40,884 nt of DNA, from the NCBI GenBank assembly GCA_028692975.1, contig JAQUWF010000019.1, positions 1 through 40,884 on the forward strand. The letters run 5' to 3'. Under the pieces are notes generated by a model, which worked only from the letters and a program-made list of their open reading frames with translations, ran no database searches and was not told where the DNA came from. This document shows, piece by piece, positions 26,329 through 33,620 of the stretch. Source of the DNA: Lachnospiraceae bacterium (GTDB lineage: Bacteria > Bacillota > Clostridia > Lachnospirales > Lachnospiraceae). Within the stretch, counting starts at the first letter, position 1; every line of letters begins with the position of its first letter. The translations under genes and the position numbers were made by a program.

Positions 26329-27738
26329 TTACTCGCTTGCTGCCAGAAAATCATTCAGGTCTTTCACAACATCGTCTACTGTTTTGGAATCATCCTTTAA
26401 TCCTGCATATTTTGACTGGATCTCACCCTCTGCATCGCCGAAGGTATTACCCAGGCCAAGTGCCTGATAGTCTGCGCTCTGGCAAAGTTTACATGCTTCC
26501 ACCAGAAGTTTTCCATCATCCGTAGTTACCTTGCCTGCCAGTGCATCATAATCTACTGCGGTGCTCGGAGCCATGCCGATACCTTTTTCGATAATGCGGG
26601 AAGCGATCTCCGGGCTGGTCATATATTTGATAAATGTAATGGCTGCTTCTGTCTGTTTTTCATCCAGTTTGCTGGATACTACATAGCCGCATCCGCCGGA
26701 TAACAGGGCCGCCTTCTTGCCTGCTTCTTCGGTAGGGAATACAGCCGGTTTGATATTTTCTGCCCCTGCCTTACAGTCTACAGATCCGCCGGCATCCCAG
26801 ACACCATTGAATAGCATCGCTGTCTTGCCATCAAAGAAATCACTGCGGTATGCTTCATCGTCATCTCCGCCAGGTCCAAAGTTCGCTGCATCGATTTTCT
26901 GCAGTGCACTTTTCTGAATAAAGGATAAAGCATTTTTGAAGCTGTCATTATCAAAGCTTTCTACTGTCTTGCCTGCCTCATACCATGCTCTGGAAGCATC
27001 GTTGCCCTGCATATAAGCTGCCAGCATAATGTTGGTCGGCCAGCCTGCATTGAGACCAAATGGTGTGACGCCTGCTGCCACAAGTGCATCTACTGCCGTG
27101 TTGAAATCATCCCAGGTCTGCCACTGATCCGGTGTTGTTGCACCTGCCTGTGTAAACAGTGCCGCATTGTACCAGAAGCCAACACCCTCAATCTGCTCAC
27201 GTACGGAATAGATTTTTCCGTCCTCTGTGGTATTCTGATCATAGCAGACACCAACGCCTGCCTTAAAGTCCGCGTCCTCGTCCAGATATGGTTTCAAGTC
27301 CAGGATCGCATCCGATGCGGAAGCTACCGGAGTAATGTCCCAGCCGCCGAAATCAGCGATATCGTAGAATTCTCCTGCACTCAGATCATTCAGTGCCGTG
27401 TTGTAGATACCCTCTGCACCAGACTCATCTGCTTTGATCACAAAGTTAAATTCATCCTTGTGGGCATCTGCAAATTCCTGGTAAATAGCTCGCATCTCGC
27501 CGGCCGCTGCCCACTCAGATTCATCATGATAATAACCATGGGTAAACGTGATGGTTGGCAGCTCGCTATCTGCAGTTGCAATGTCTTCCGTCTTTGTATC
27601 TTCTGTCTTTGTGTCCTCTGTTTTTGTATCCTCCGTCGCCGTATCGTCCTTTTTTGTGGTATTATCAGAACCGCATCCCACAAACATGGTAGATACCATA
27701 GCCACGCTCAACAAAATACTTATAACCTTTCTTTTCAT
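26329..27738 (-). CDS. Sugar ABC transporter solute-binding lipoprotein (first)
   Basis: This is the extracellular ligand-binding component of the importer. It has a signal peptide with a lipobox-like FVGC (Cys22), then a hydrophilic linker with repeated TEDTK units, then a type-1 binding-protein fold. FADAHKDEFNFVIKA, the region around GVGFWYNAALFTQAGATTP and the C-terminal AITFIKYMTSPEIASRIIEK are typical of CUT1 binding proteins. The ATG at 27736-27738 is chosen because the preceding ATG overlaps the AGGAGG site. It has its own candidate promoter and directly precedes both permeases. Confidence 0.93.
   Translation of the reverse strand: MKRKVISILLSVAMVSTMFVGCGSDNTTKKDDTATEDTKTEDTKTEDTKTEDIATADSELPTITFTHGYYHDESEWAAAGEMRAIYQEFADAHKDEFNFVIKADESGAEGIYNTALNDLSAGEFYDIADFGGWDITPVASASDAILDLKPYLDEDADFKAGVGVCYDQNTTEDGKIYSVREQIEGVGFWYNAALFTQAGATTPDQWQTWDDFNTAVDALVAAGVTPFGLNAGWPTNIMLAAYMQGNDASRAWYEAGKTVESFDNDSFKNALSFIQKSALQKIDAANFGPGGDDDEAYRSDFFDGKTAMLFNGVWDAGGSVDCKAGAENIKPAVFPTEEAGKKAALLSGGCGYVVSSKLDEKQTEAAITFIKYMTSPEIASRIIEKGIGMAPSTAVDYDALAGKVTTDDGKLLVEACKLCQSADYQALGLGNTFGDAEGEIQSKYAGLKDDSKTVDDVVKDLNDFLAASE
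27583..27636 (-). repeat. 15-bp coding repeat, TEDTK linker
   Basis: Residues 35-52 of the first binding protein read TEDTK three times and then TED. The third codon positions vary between units (ACA/ACG, GAG/GAA, GAT/GAC, AAA/AAG), so the linker has been kept at protein level and is not a fresh slippage product. It probably spaces the sugar-binding domain from the membrane across the thick wall. Confidence 0.8.
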
Positions 27739-27780
27739 ATCCATCCTCCTTATTTCTGTTTCTTTTCATTTGATACATTA

Positions 27781-27809
27781 AATATAGCATCTGGCCCCGG
27801 AGGTTTGAA
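27781..27809 (-). promoter_or_regulatory. Candidate promoter of the first binding protein and importer genes
   Basis: TTCAAA (27804-27809) and TATATT (27781-27786) on the minus strand are 17 bp apart, about 45 bp upstream of the start codon. It sits just downstream of the long stem-loop that ends the preceding unit. Confidence 0.5.
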
Positions 27810-27846
27810 TGAACGATAGGATTTGTTTTTGATCCTTTTTTTACCA

Positions 27847-27910
27847 AAAGATGCACTTTCTTTACCGATTCTTTTAAAAAATCAAAAATCAGTAAAAAAA
27901 GTGCATCTTT
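27847..27910 (-). terminator. Long stem-loop after the second binding-protein gene
   Basis: A 24-nt arm at 27887-27910 can pair with 27847-27870 around a 16-base loop; in the minus-strand RNA the two unmatched positions become G-U pairs, so the stem is uninterrupted. It starts 11 bp after the stop of the second binding protein. The following U-run is short (TTTTGG), so it could be a terminator, an attenuator or an mRNA-end stabiliser. Transcription of the first binding protein then restarts from the promoter at 27781-27809. Confidence 0.65.
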
Positions 27911-27921
27911 ATCTGTTTTTC

Positions 27922-29211
27922 TTATTCCACAGCATCATTTAACCGAAGGATCATGTCTTCCAATGCTGCTCCGCCAAGGCTTGCCTCTTTCAGATCCCCT
28001 GTCAGGAGGGAAATGCGTTCACTATTCCACACGGAACTGATGGAGCGGATCTGAATATCTGCATCATGCGCTTCCTTCAGAGCACTGCCGAGAAGCGGAT
28101 CCGCCACCGTGATTTTGTCAATATCCACATTGGGATTGGTGGGTGCCTGTCCGGTCTCCATGGCCATCTTGGTCTGCGCCTCCGTGGAAAGGATATATTT
28201 CAGGAAACGGATCTCCGCCTCCTTCTGCCGCTCGTCCGGGCTGTCATACAACACATAGCCGGAGGATGGCGAAATATAGGAAAGGCTTCCTCCTGAGTTA
28301 GTGGGATAATTGGCATAGGCAATATCTTCCTCCTGTTTGGAGTCCCGGAAGGATTCCCTCTCCCATATTCCATTAAAGTACATGGCTGACTTGCCTTCCT
28401 TAAAGTACTGCCGCGCATTATCCAGGCTGTCCGTATCTGCAGAATAGCTCCAGATCTTCTGAAAATCCGTCACCACGCTGCGGAAGGTATCCCTGTCGAA
28501 GTCTTCCGGCAGGGCCTTTACCATGGCCAGCCCCTCCGCATTCTCCCCTGCCAGTCTGGCCAGGAAAAGGTTTTCCACCACCTGGACATCCTCCAGGGCA
28601 TAGATCTGTTCCATGTCGCTTTGCTGTGCCTGCCATGCTTTTAATTTCTCACAGTCTGCATAAAATTCCTCCCAGGTGCCAGGTGGCTTGGCCTTTCCCT
28701 CATCGTCCACGATCCCAGCCGCCTCAAAGTACTTGGTGTTGTACCAGTATCCCATGATCTCCAGTGCATCCGGAAGCGTATAGATGGCACCGTCCTCATT
28801 GGTCCAGTCATCCAGCACCTCCTTTGAAATAGAAGATGCCAGCGTCTCATCTGCCTGGATATAGGGCATGAGATCCAGCGCCTTTCCCTTTTTTTCTGCA
28901 TTCTTCACATAATAATACTGTCCATTGGTGCTAACGATATTCGGCATTTTGTCCACGGCCAGCATATTATTGGCCTTCTCCACGGCGATGGAGCTGTCCG
29001 AAGAAGGCTGGCAATTCAAGACGATATCCGCATTTCCCTGATCAAAGGCATCGTAGATTTCCTGCATGAGGGCATGGGTCTTTACGGTCCCGCCCCATCC
29101 ATGGATCATGGTGATCTCCACCGGAGATTCCTGCTCTGTCTGGCCACAGCCTGTTAAGAGCAGCCCACACAGTAGAAAAGCCATTTTCTTTCCATTTCTC
29201 ATTTGTATCAT
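27922..29211 (-). CDS. Sugar ABC transporter solute-binding lipoprotein (second)
   Basis: This second binding protein has a lipoprotein signal (LLLTGCGQ) and a CUT1-type fold: ITMIHGWGGTVKTHALMQEI, IMGYWYNTKYFEAAG, and the C-terminal EAEIRFLKYILSTEAQTKMA. It differs strongly from the first, so it is not a recent duplicate. No permeases are adjacent other than those after the first binding protein, so both may serve one importer with different ligands, or this one may present sugar to the sensor kinase. The ATG at 29211 has AAAGGAG upstream, 12 bp after the MATE stop. Confidence 0.9.
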   Translation of the reverse strand: MIQMRNGKKMAFLLCGLLLTGCGQTEQESPVEITMIHGWGGTVKTHALMQEIYDAFDQGNADIVLNCQPSSDSSIAVEKANNMLAVDKMPNIVSTNGQYYYVKNAEKKGKALDLMPYIQADETLASSISKEVLDDWTNEDGAIYTLPDALEIMGYWYNTKYFEAAGIVDDEGKAKPPGTWEEFYADCEKLKAWQAQQSDMEQIYALEDVQVVENLFLARLAGENAEGLAMVKALPEDFDRDTFRSVVTDFQKIWSYSADTDSLDNARQYFKEGKSAMYFNGIWERESFRDSKQEEDIAYANYPTNSGGSLSYISPSSGYVLYDSPDERQKEAEIRFLKYILSTEAQTKMAMETGQAPTNPNVDIDKITVADPLLGSALKEAHDADIQIRSISSVWNSERISLLTGDLKEASLGGAALEDMILRLNDAVE

Positions 29212-29223
29212 AGTTTTCTCCTT

Positions 29224-30573
29224 TTAGAGGGGCACCGCCTTTGCCTTCTTCTGGATCTTTCTCATAACATAGAAGAAAAGCGGTATCAAAAACACCGTGG
29301 CAGAAACCCAGGCTGCTGGATCTGTAAAGCAGGCCGCCGGATAACCGTAACGCGGTATAATTGCCAAAGCCATAAAGGTCCGCGCGATCATTTCCAGCGC
29401 ACCGGCAAAAAAGGCCAGCATACTGTAGCCCAGGCCCTGGATGGCACTTCTGGTGATGACGAGAATAGCCAGCACAAAGTAAAAGATACCGATGGTCGTA
29501 AGGTACTGCTGTGCCGCTGCCAGTATCTCCACGTTAGATTTATCTATAAAGAGGGAGGCAATGTTGCTCCCCTGGAAAAACAGGATCAAAAAGGCAATGA
29601 TCCCGTAAACAATGCCGATGGTAAGGCTGGCACGCAAGCCCTGATAGATCCGTTTGTATTTGGCTGCACCGAGATTTTGTCCGCCGAAGGTTGCCATGGC
29701 ATTACCGATGGCGTCAAAGGGACACATAACCAGCTGCTTGATCTTCATGGCGGCAGCATAGGCAGTCACGATGACCGTGCCCAGTCCGTTGATCGCCGTC
29801 TGCAGCATGATACTGCCGATGGCTGTGATAGAAAATTGCAGCCCCATGGGAATCCCTATGTAGAGCAGTCTTCCCATAAGCGCGGGTGACGGCTTTTTCT
29901 CCTCCGGTTGCAGTTTCAGAATATCAAAACGTCTCTGCATGTAGATCAGGCAGAGGATGCCTGATACCGCCTGGGCCAGTACGGTCGCAATAGCCGCTCC
30001 CTCCACACCCATATGAAAATACAGGATAAACACAAAGTCTCCGATAATATTTAAAACGGTGGACAGCAAAAGGAACAAAAATGGCGTGCGGCTGTCACCC
30101 AGCGACCGGATGATACCGGCCAGCATATTATAGAGGAAGCTAAAGGGTATGCCTATAAAGATAACGATGAGATAATCGTATCCCCCCTGAATAATATTCT
30201 CCGGGGTACCCATCCAGGTCAGGATCGGCATACAGAAAATGCAGGTCAGCACCGTCAGTACCACCGCCAGCCCTGCAGCCAGCAGCATACCGTTCATCAC
30301 ATAGCAGCGCATATCCGAAAACTGCCTCCCGCCATAATTTTGCGCCACCGGTATGGCGAAGCCACTGCAGGTCCCCATAACGAAACCGATAATCAAAAAT
30401 ACGATGGAAGTGCTGGCTCCCACCGACGCCAGGGCATCCGTCCCCAGCGTGCGGCCCACGATAATGGAATCCGCTATATTATAAATCTGTTGAAACAGAT
30501 TCCCCAGAATAAGAGGAATCGTAAAATTCAGAATCAGCCGCATGGGGCTGCCCTGTGTCATATCTTTCGTCAA
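29224..30573 (-). CDS. MATE family efflux transporter
   Basis: This cation-coupled multidrug or metabolite exporter has twelve predicted membrane segments in two halves. The N-terminus TKDMTQGSPMRLILNFTIPL and the segment GNLFQQIYNIADSIIVGR are characteristic of MATE proteins. Starts are ambiguous: TTG at 30571-30573 gives the usual MTKDMTQGSP and has AAGAAGTGAT upstream; GTG at 30582 would add three residues. Its substrate is unknown. Its place upstream of the binding-protein gene with only 12 bp between suggests joint transcription, though a function in glycan use is not evident. Confidence 0.92.
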   Translation of the reverse strand: MTKDMTQGSPMRLILNFTIPLILGNLFQQIYNIADSIIVGRTLGTDALASVGASTSIVFLIIGFVMGTCSGFAIPVAQNYGGRQFSDMRCYVMNGMLLAAGLAVVLTVLTCIFCMPILTWMGTPENIIQGGYDYLIVIFIGIPFSFLYNMLAGIIRSLGDSRTPFLFLLLSTVLNIIGDFVFILYFHMGVEGAAIATVLAQAVSGILCLIYMQRRFDILKLQPEEKKPSPALMGRLLYIGIPMGLQFSITAIGSIMLQTAINGLGTVIVTAYAAAMKIKQLVMCPFDAIGNAMATFGGQNLGAAKYKRIYQGLRASLTIGIVYGIIAFLILFFQGSNIASLFIDKSNVEILAAAQQYLTTIGIFYFVLAILVITRSAIQGLGYSMLAFFAGALEMIARTFMALAIIPRYGYPAACFTDPAAWVSATVFLIPLFFYVMRKIQKKAKAVPL

Positions 30574-30601
30574 AATAATCACTTCTTTTCTTTTAAATTC
30601 T

Positions 30602-31018
30602 TTATGCCGCAGCCTGAATACCGAACAGTTCCTTTATGTAATCCACCTCGGAACTCAGGATACCCGTCTGTTCTTCTGCATCCTGCACAACCTGCAAACA
30701 TGCCGCAGCTTTGTCTTTCTCTCCATTATCCAGATACATTTTGTACCGGAATGCATTCTCATAACAATCCGCCAGCGCGTAGTATTCCTTTTCGTTATCC
30801 GTCGGCTGGTATCCCAAACTGTTATTGCTGTCTACATGATTTACCAGTTCAAAGAAATCATGACTACGAACATAATAATACATAGATTCCTCTTTTGCAG
30901 GACTACGGGAATAACTGTTGGAACGAAACATGGCGATCCCGATCAGCAGTAAAACAGCAAAGGAAATAGAAAGCAGTGTGATCGCGATATTTAATCCTAT
31001 ATGGCTTTTCTTTTTCAT
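30602..31018 (-). CDS. Small single-span membrane protein, unrecognised
   Basis: A 138-residue product with one N-terminal membrane segment (about residues 10-30) after a Lys-rich start (MKKKSH), then an extracellular helical domain with repeated short helices (KEYYALADCYENAFRYKMYL) that recalls TPR-like folds. I do not recognise a named family. It starts 1 bp after the stop of the zinc-ribbon gene, so it is co-translated with it, and resembles its extracellular half. A shared function of the three genes at the cell envelope is inferred. Confidence 0.75.
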   Translation of the reverse strand: MKKKSHIGLNIAITLLSISFAVLLLIGIAMFRSNSYSRSPAKEESMYYYVRSHDFFELVNHVDSNNSLGYQPTDNEKEYYALADCYENAFRYKMYLDNGEKDKAAACLQVVQDAEEQTGILSSEVDYIKELFGIQAAA

Positions 31019-31019
31019 T

Positions 31020-31763
31020 TTATGCCGCCCTCTCTTCCAATATTTTCTGAATACCCGCCTTGGACATGAACTTGAAGGACTCCCAGTCTTCATCCGTAAT
31101 GTGACAGTATGTTTTCGTCATCTGTCTTATCTGCTCCTGCATATCCGCCACGTACTCCTCATGCCCTTCTTTCATACGCGCCTCATCAACAAAATAACTG
31201 GCACTGGAAACACTGAAATAACTTTCCAGATTGTTGGCTACATACTCCGCCGGATCGTCATACTCATCTTTCTCCTTTTGATCGGCCTCGGCTATGATCA
31301 TTTTGTTGATCCCCCGCAGAACAGCGACATAATCCCCTGCAACATCCATCACGCTGCTATAATTACGAAGCCCATCCGCAGAATATAAATCGTTTGCATA
31401 ATAATATTCATATACACCCACATAATCCCCATCTTCCAGCAATTTGTCCATGCCGGACTGATAGGTGGAAAGCTTTGCGTTAATGGCTGAAGTGCGGAAC
31501 ATATCCACAATATTATAGGAATTAAAAACGAGAAGCAGTGCCAGCACATTGGCTACCACAAGACCTGCGATCACCAGTACCCGGCCGCTGAAACGCTTTG
31601 TTTTTTCTGTTTCCTGATATACGTCTGTCTTTGTTTTTTCAAATTCTTTTTCGTAATGCTGCATAGCTTCCTGATGTTTCAGGAATTCCTGGTTTGGCAT
31701 TCCGCAATATGGACACACCTTGTCCTGTATCCTTATGTCACCGCCACAGCTTGGACATCTCAT
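31020..31763 (-). CDS. Zinc-ribbon membrane protein with extracellular domain
   Basis: The N-terminal zinc ribbon MRCPSCGGDIRIQDKVCPYCG has two CxxC pairs. It is followed by a charged helical stretch, one membrane segment (about residues 62-82) and an extracellular helical domain of about 165 residues. This zinc ribbon-TM-outer domain layout also occurs in the next gene and in the TPR gene at 39293. No enzyme motif is visible. It overlaps the neighbour at 31760-31763 by 4 bp, so the two are coupled. Confidence 0.8.
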   Translation of the reverse strand: MRCPSCGGDIRIQDKVCPYCGMPNQEFLKHQEAMQHYEKEFEKTKTDVYQETEKTKRFSGRVLVIAGLVVANVLALLLVFNSYNIVDMFRTSAINAKLSTYQSGMDKLLEDGDYVGVYEYYYANDLYSADGLRNYSSVMDVAGDYVAVLRGINKMIIAEADQKEKDEYDDPAEYVANNLESYFSVSSASYFVDEARMKEGHEEYVADMQEQIRQMTKTYCHITDEDWESFKFMSKAGIQKILEERAA

Positions 31764-32434
31764 CCTTGTATCTCCTCCTCATAATATTTTTTTATATCCT
31801 CTTTTGTCATATCTGTCTCTTCCGACAGGAATTTTTCCGCTTCCTGCTGATATTCCGCCACTTTTTTCTTATCTGTGGAAGTCATGGTCTCCGTATAGAT
31901 ACCTTCCATCAGTATCACTGCTGCATTAATGCGCTTATCCTGCTCCTTTTTCTCATCAAACATGTTCTCATGTTCATAATATGCCAACATAAACTCCGCG
32001 TGATTCCAGCCCCAGAAATATATTGCATCCTCATCACTCAGCTCGTGCATATACTTCAATAAGCCATCGAAGTCCCCTGCCTCATACATCTTATTCAACT
32101 CCGGAGCGTTCTCCCTCACCCAGGCTACCTTGTTTTTCGCTTCCTGATTATATGTATGTTCATTATAAACAAACAATCCAAACAGCCCACCGGACACCAC
32201 CGCCGCGATCAATAATACAATCAGCACGATTTTCCCGGAGGAGAGACTTTCTTTCCTTACGGTTTTCTTATATTCTTCCATGGAATAATCCTTCAGATCT
32301 TCCACGTCTTCCTTCACATCATCCAGCTGCTCCAGATACTCCTCTTCCGCCCCCGGAAAGTACAGCGTATCGCAATAAGGGCATTTGGGCTCATGCTCAT
32401 CAAACATGGCACCGCAATTTGAACATTTAACCAT
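31760..32434 (-). CDS. Zinc-ribbon membrane protein, first gene of a trio
   Basis: MVKCSNCGAMFDEHEPKCPY starts a two-CxxC zinc ribbon. An acidic helical stretch, one membrane segment (about residues 70-90) and an extracellular helical domain follow. It is related in layout to the following gene but clearly diverged from it. It begins three bases after the end of the repeat-encoded minus-strand frame at 32438-33370. A promoter candidate lies 33 bp upstream. Function unknown; sensor or envelope-scaffold roles are possible. Confidence 0.8.
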   Translation of the reverse strand: MVKCSNCGAMFDEHEPKCPYCDTLYFPGAEEEYLEQLDDVKEDVEDLKDYSMEEYKKTVRKESLSSGKIVLIVLLIAAVVSGGLFGLFVYNEHTYNQEAKNKVAWVRENAPELNKMYEAGDFDGLLKYMHELSDEDAIYFWGWNHAEFMLAYYEHENMFDEKKEQDKRINAAVILMEGIYTETMTSTDKKKVAEYQQEAEKFLSEETDMTKEDIKKYYEEEIQG

Positions 32435-32437
32435 CTG

Positions 32438-33370
32438 TCACATCTCCCACTTCTCATTTGTCTTATATTGTAGCAATTTTTTATTCATTCGTAAAGAACT
32501 ACAACCATGGCACCCCCACAAATTGAAAACCCAAGTCCGCCACAGCCAATATTTCCGACTCATATTTCGCATTATGTAAACCGCTTTGACAGTTGATGGG
32601 AAATGAAGCGGCTTGTTACCAATAAATGAAAATACTTTGGGTAGCCAGACGGCAAAGATAATCTTGTTGCCAAAAAGCGAAGCGGCTTTGGGCAGCCTCA
32701 TGGATATGATAGGCTTGTTACCAATAATCGAAAATGCTTTGGGTAGCCAGACGGCAAAGATAAGCTTGTTGCCAATAAATGCAGCGGCTTTGGGCAGCTG
32801 AATGGATATGATAGGCTTGTTGCCAATAATCGAAAATGCTTTGGGTAGCCAGACGGCAAAGATAATCTTGTTACCAAAAAGCGAAGCGGCTTTGGGCAGC
32901 CTCATGGATATGATTGGCTTGTTACCAATAAATGCAGCGGCTTTGGGCAGTTGAATGGATATGATAGGCTTGTTACCAATAATCGAAAATGCTTTGGGTA
33001 GCCAGACGGCAAAGATAAGTTTGTTACCAATAAATGCAGCGGCTTTTGGCAGCTGAATGGAAATGATAGGCTTGTTACCAATAATCGAAAATGCTTTGGG
33101 TAGCCAGACGGCAAATATAAGTTTGTTGCCAAAAAGCGAAGCGGCTTTGGGCAGCCTCATGGATATGATTGGCTTGTTACCAATAAATGCAGCGGCTTTG
33201 GGCAGTTGAATGGAAATGATAGGCTTGTTACCAATAATTGAAAATGCTTTGGGTAGCCAGACGGCAAAGATAATCTTGTTGCCAAAAAGCGAAGCGGCTT
33301 TTGGCAGCTGAATGGAAATGATAGGCTTGTTACCCCAAAATGCAAAAGCTTTGGGTAGCCGGACGGACAT
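32438..33370 (-). CDS. Possible 17-residue-repeat protein encoded by the left array
   Basis: The minus frame is open through the whole left array, from just after a TAA near 33475 to 32438. It reads as repeats of the type GNKPIISIQLPKAAAFI. The first ATG is at 33370 and has no ribosome binding site; no ATG, GTG or TTG lies further upstream in frame. The last 60 residues come from non-repeat DNA, and the stop lies 3 bp before the zinc-ribbon gene. Same-type units differ almost only at synonymous sites in this frame, which favours past or present translation. The lack of a start signal argues against; it may be 5'-truncated. Confidence 0.4.
   Translation of the reverse strand: MSVRLPKAFAFWGNKPIISIQLPKAASLFGNKIIFAVWLPKAFSIIGNKPIISIQLPKAAAFIGNKPIISMRLPKAASLFGNKLIFAVWLPKAFSIIGNKPIISIQLPKAAAFIGNKLIFAVWLPKAFSIIGNKPIISIQLPKAAAFIGNKPIISMRLPKAASLFGNKIIFAVWLPKAFSIIGNKPIISIQLPKAAAFIGNKLIFAVWLPKAFSIIGNKPIISMRLPKAASLFGNKIIFAVWLPKVFSFIGNKPLHFPSTVKAVYIMRNMSRKYWLWRTWVFNLWGCHGCSSLRMNKKLLQYKTNEKWEM
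32467..32495 (-). promoter_or_regulatory. Candidate promoter of the zinc-ribbon trio
   Basis: TTTACG (32490-32495) and TACAAT (32467-32472) on the minus strand are 17 bp apart, about 33 bp upstream of the first zinc-ribbon gene. No terminator is seen between the trio and the MATE gene, so it could drive both. Confidence 0.5.
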
Positions 33371-33464
33371 GATAGGCTTGTTGCCAAAAGATGAAACGAC
33401 TTTGGGTAACCAGACGGAAAAGATAAGCTTGTTACCAAAAATTGTAGCGACTTTTGGTAACTGG
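32583..33464 (-). repeat. Left 51-bp tandem array, about 17 units
   Basis: CTTGTTRCC recurs at 32612, 32663, 32714, 32765, 32816, 32867, 32918, 32969, 33020, 33071, 33122, 33173, 33224, 33275, 33326, 33377 and 33428, always exactly 51 bp apart, without any insertion or deletion. Each unit has two conserved blocks, TTRCCAA and CTTTGGGYAG, with variable parts between. Three main unit types (marked by AATAATCGAAAATG, AAAAAGCGAAGCGG and AATAAATGCAGCGG) alternate; the outermost units and the three nearest the nuclease gene are divergent. The reverse complement matches the unit of the right array. The right end is TTTGGTAACTGG (33453-33464). Confidence 0.95.
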
Positions 33465-33505
33465 GTTCGAAATTAAAATTTAAAATAAAATTTTCATTAT
33501 ATTAC

Positions 33506-33534
33506 TTGTTTTTTTGTACAGAATTATATATACT
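33506..33534 (+). promoter_or_regulatory. Candidate promoter of the nuclease-like gene
   Basis: TTGTTT (33506-33511) and TATACT (33529-33534) are 17 bp apart in the AT-rich 150-bp stretch between the left array and the gene. A ribosome binding site AAGGAG lies at about 33608-33613, seven bases before the ATG. Confidence 0.45.
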
Positions 33535-33620
33535 AAAACTCACATTCTAATTTTCATCTCAAAATCATATATCTGATTTGTTCCCACCTACCATTTCAAA
33601 TTCAAAAAAGGAGTATTACT

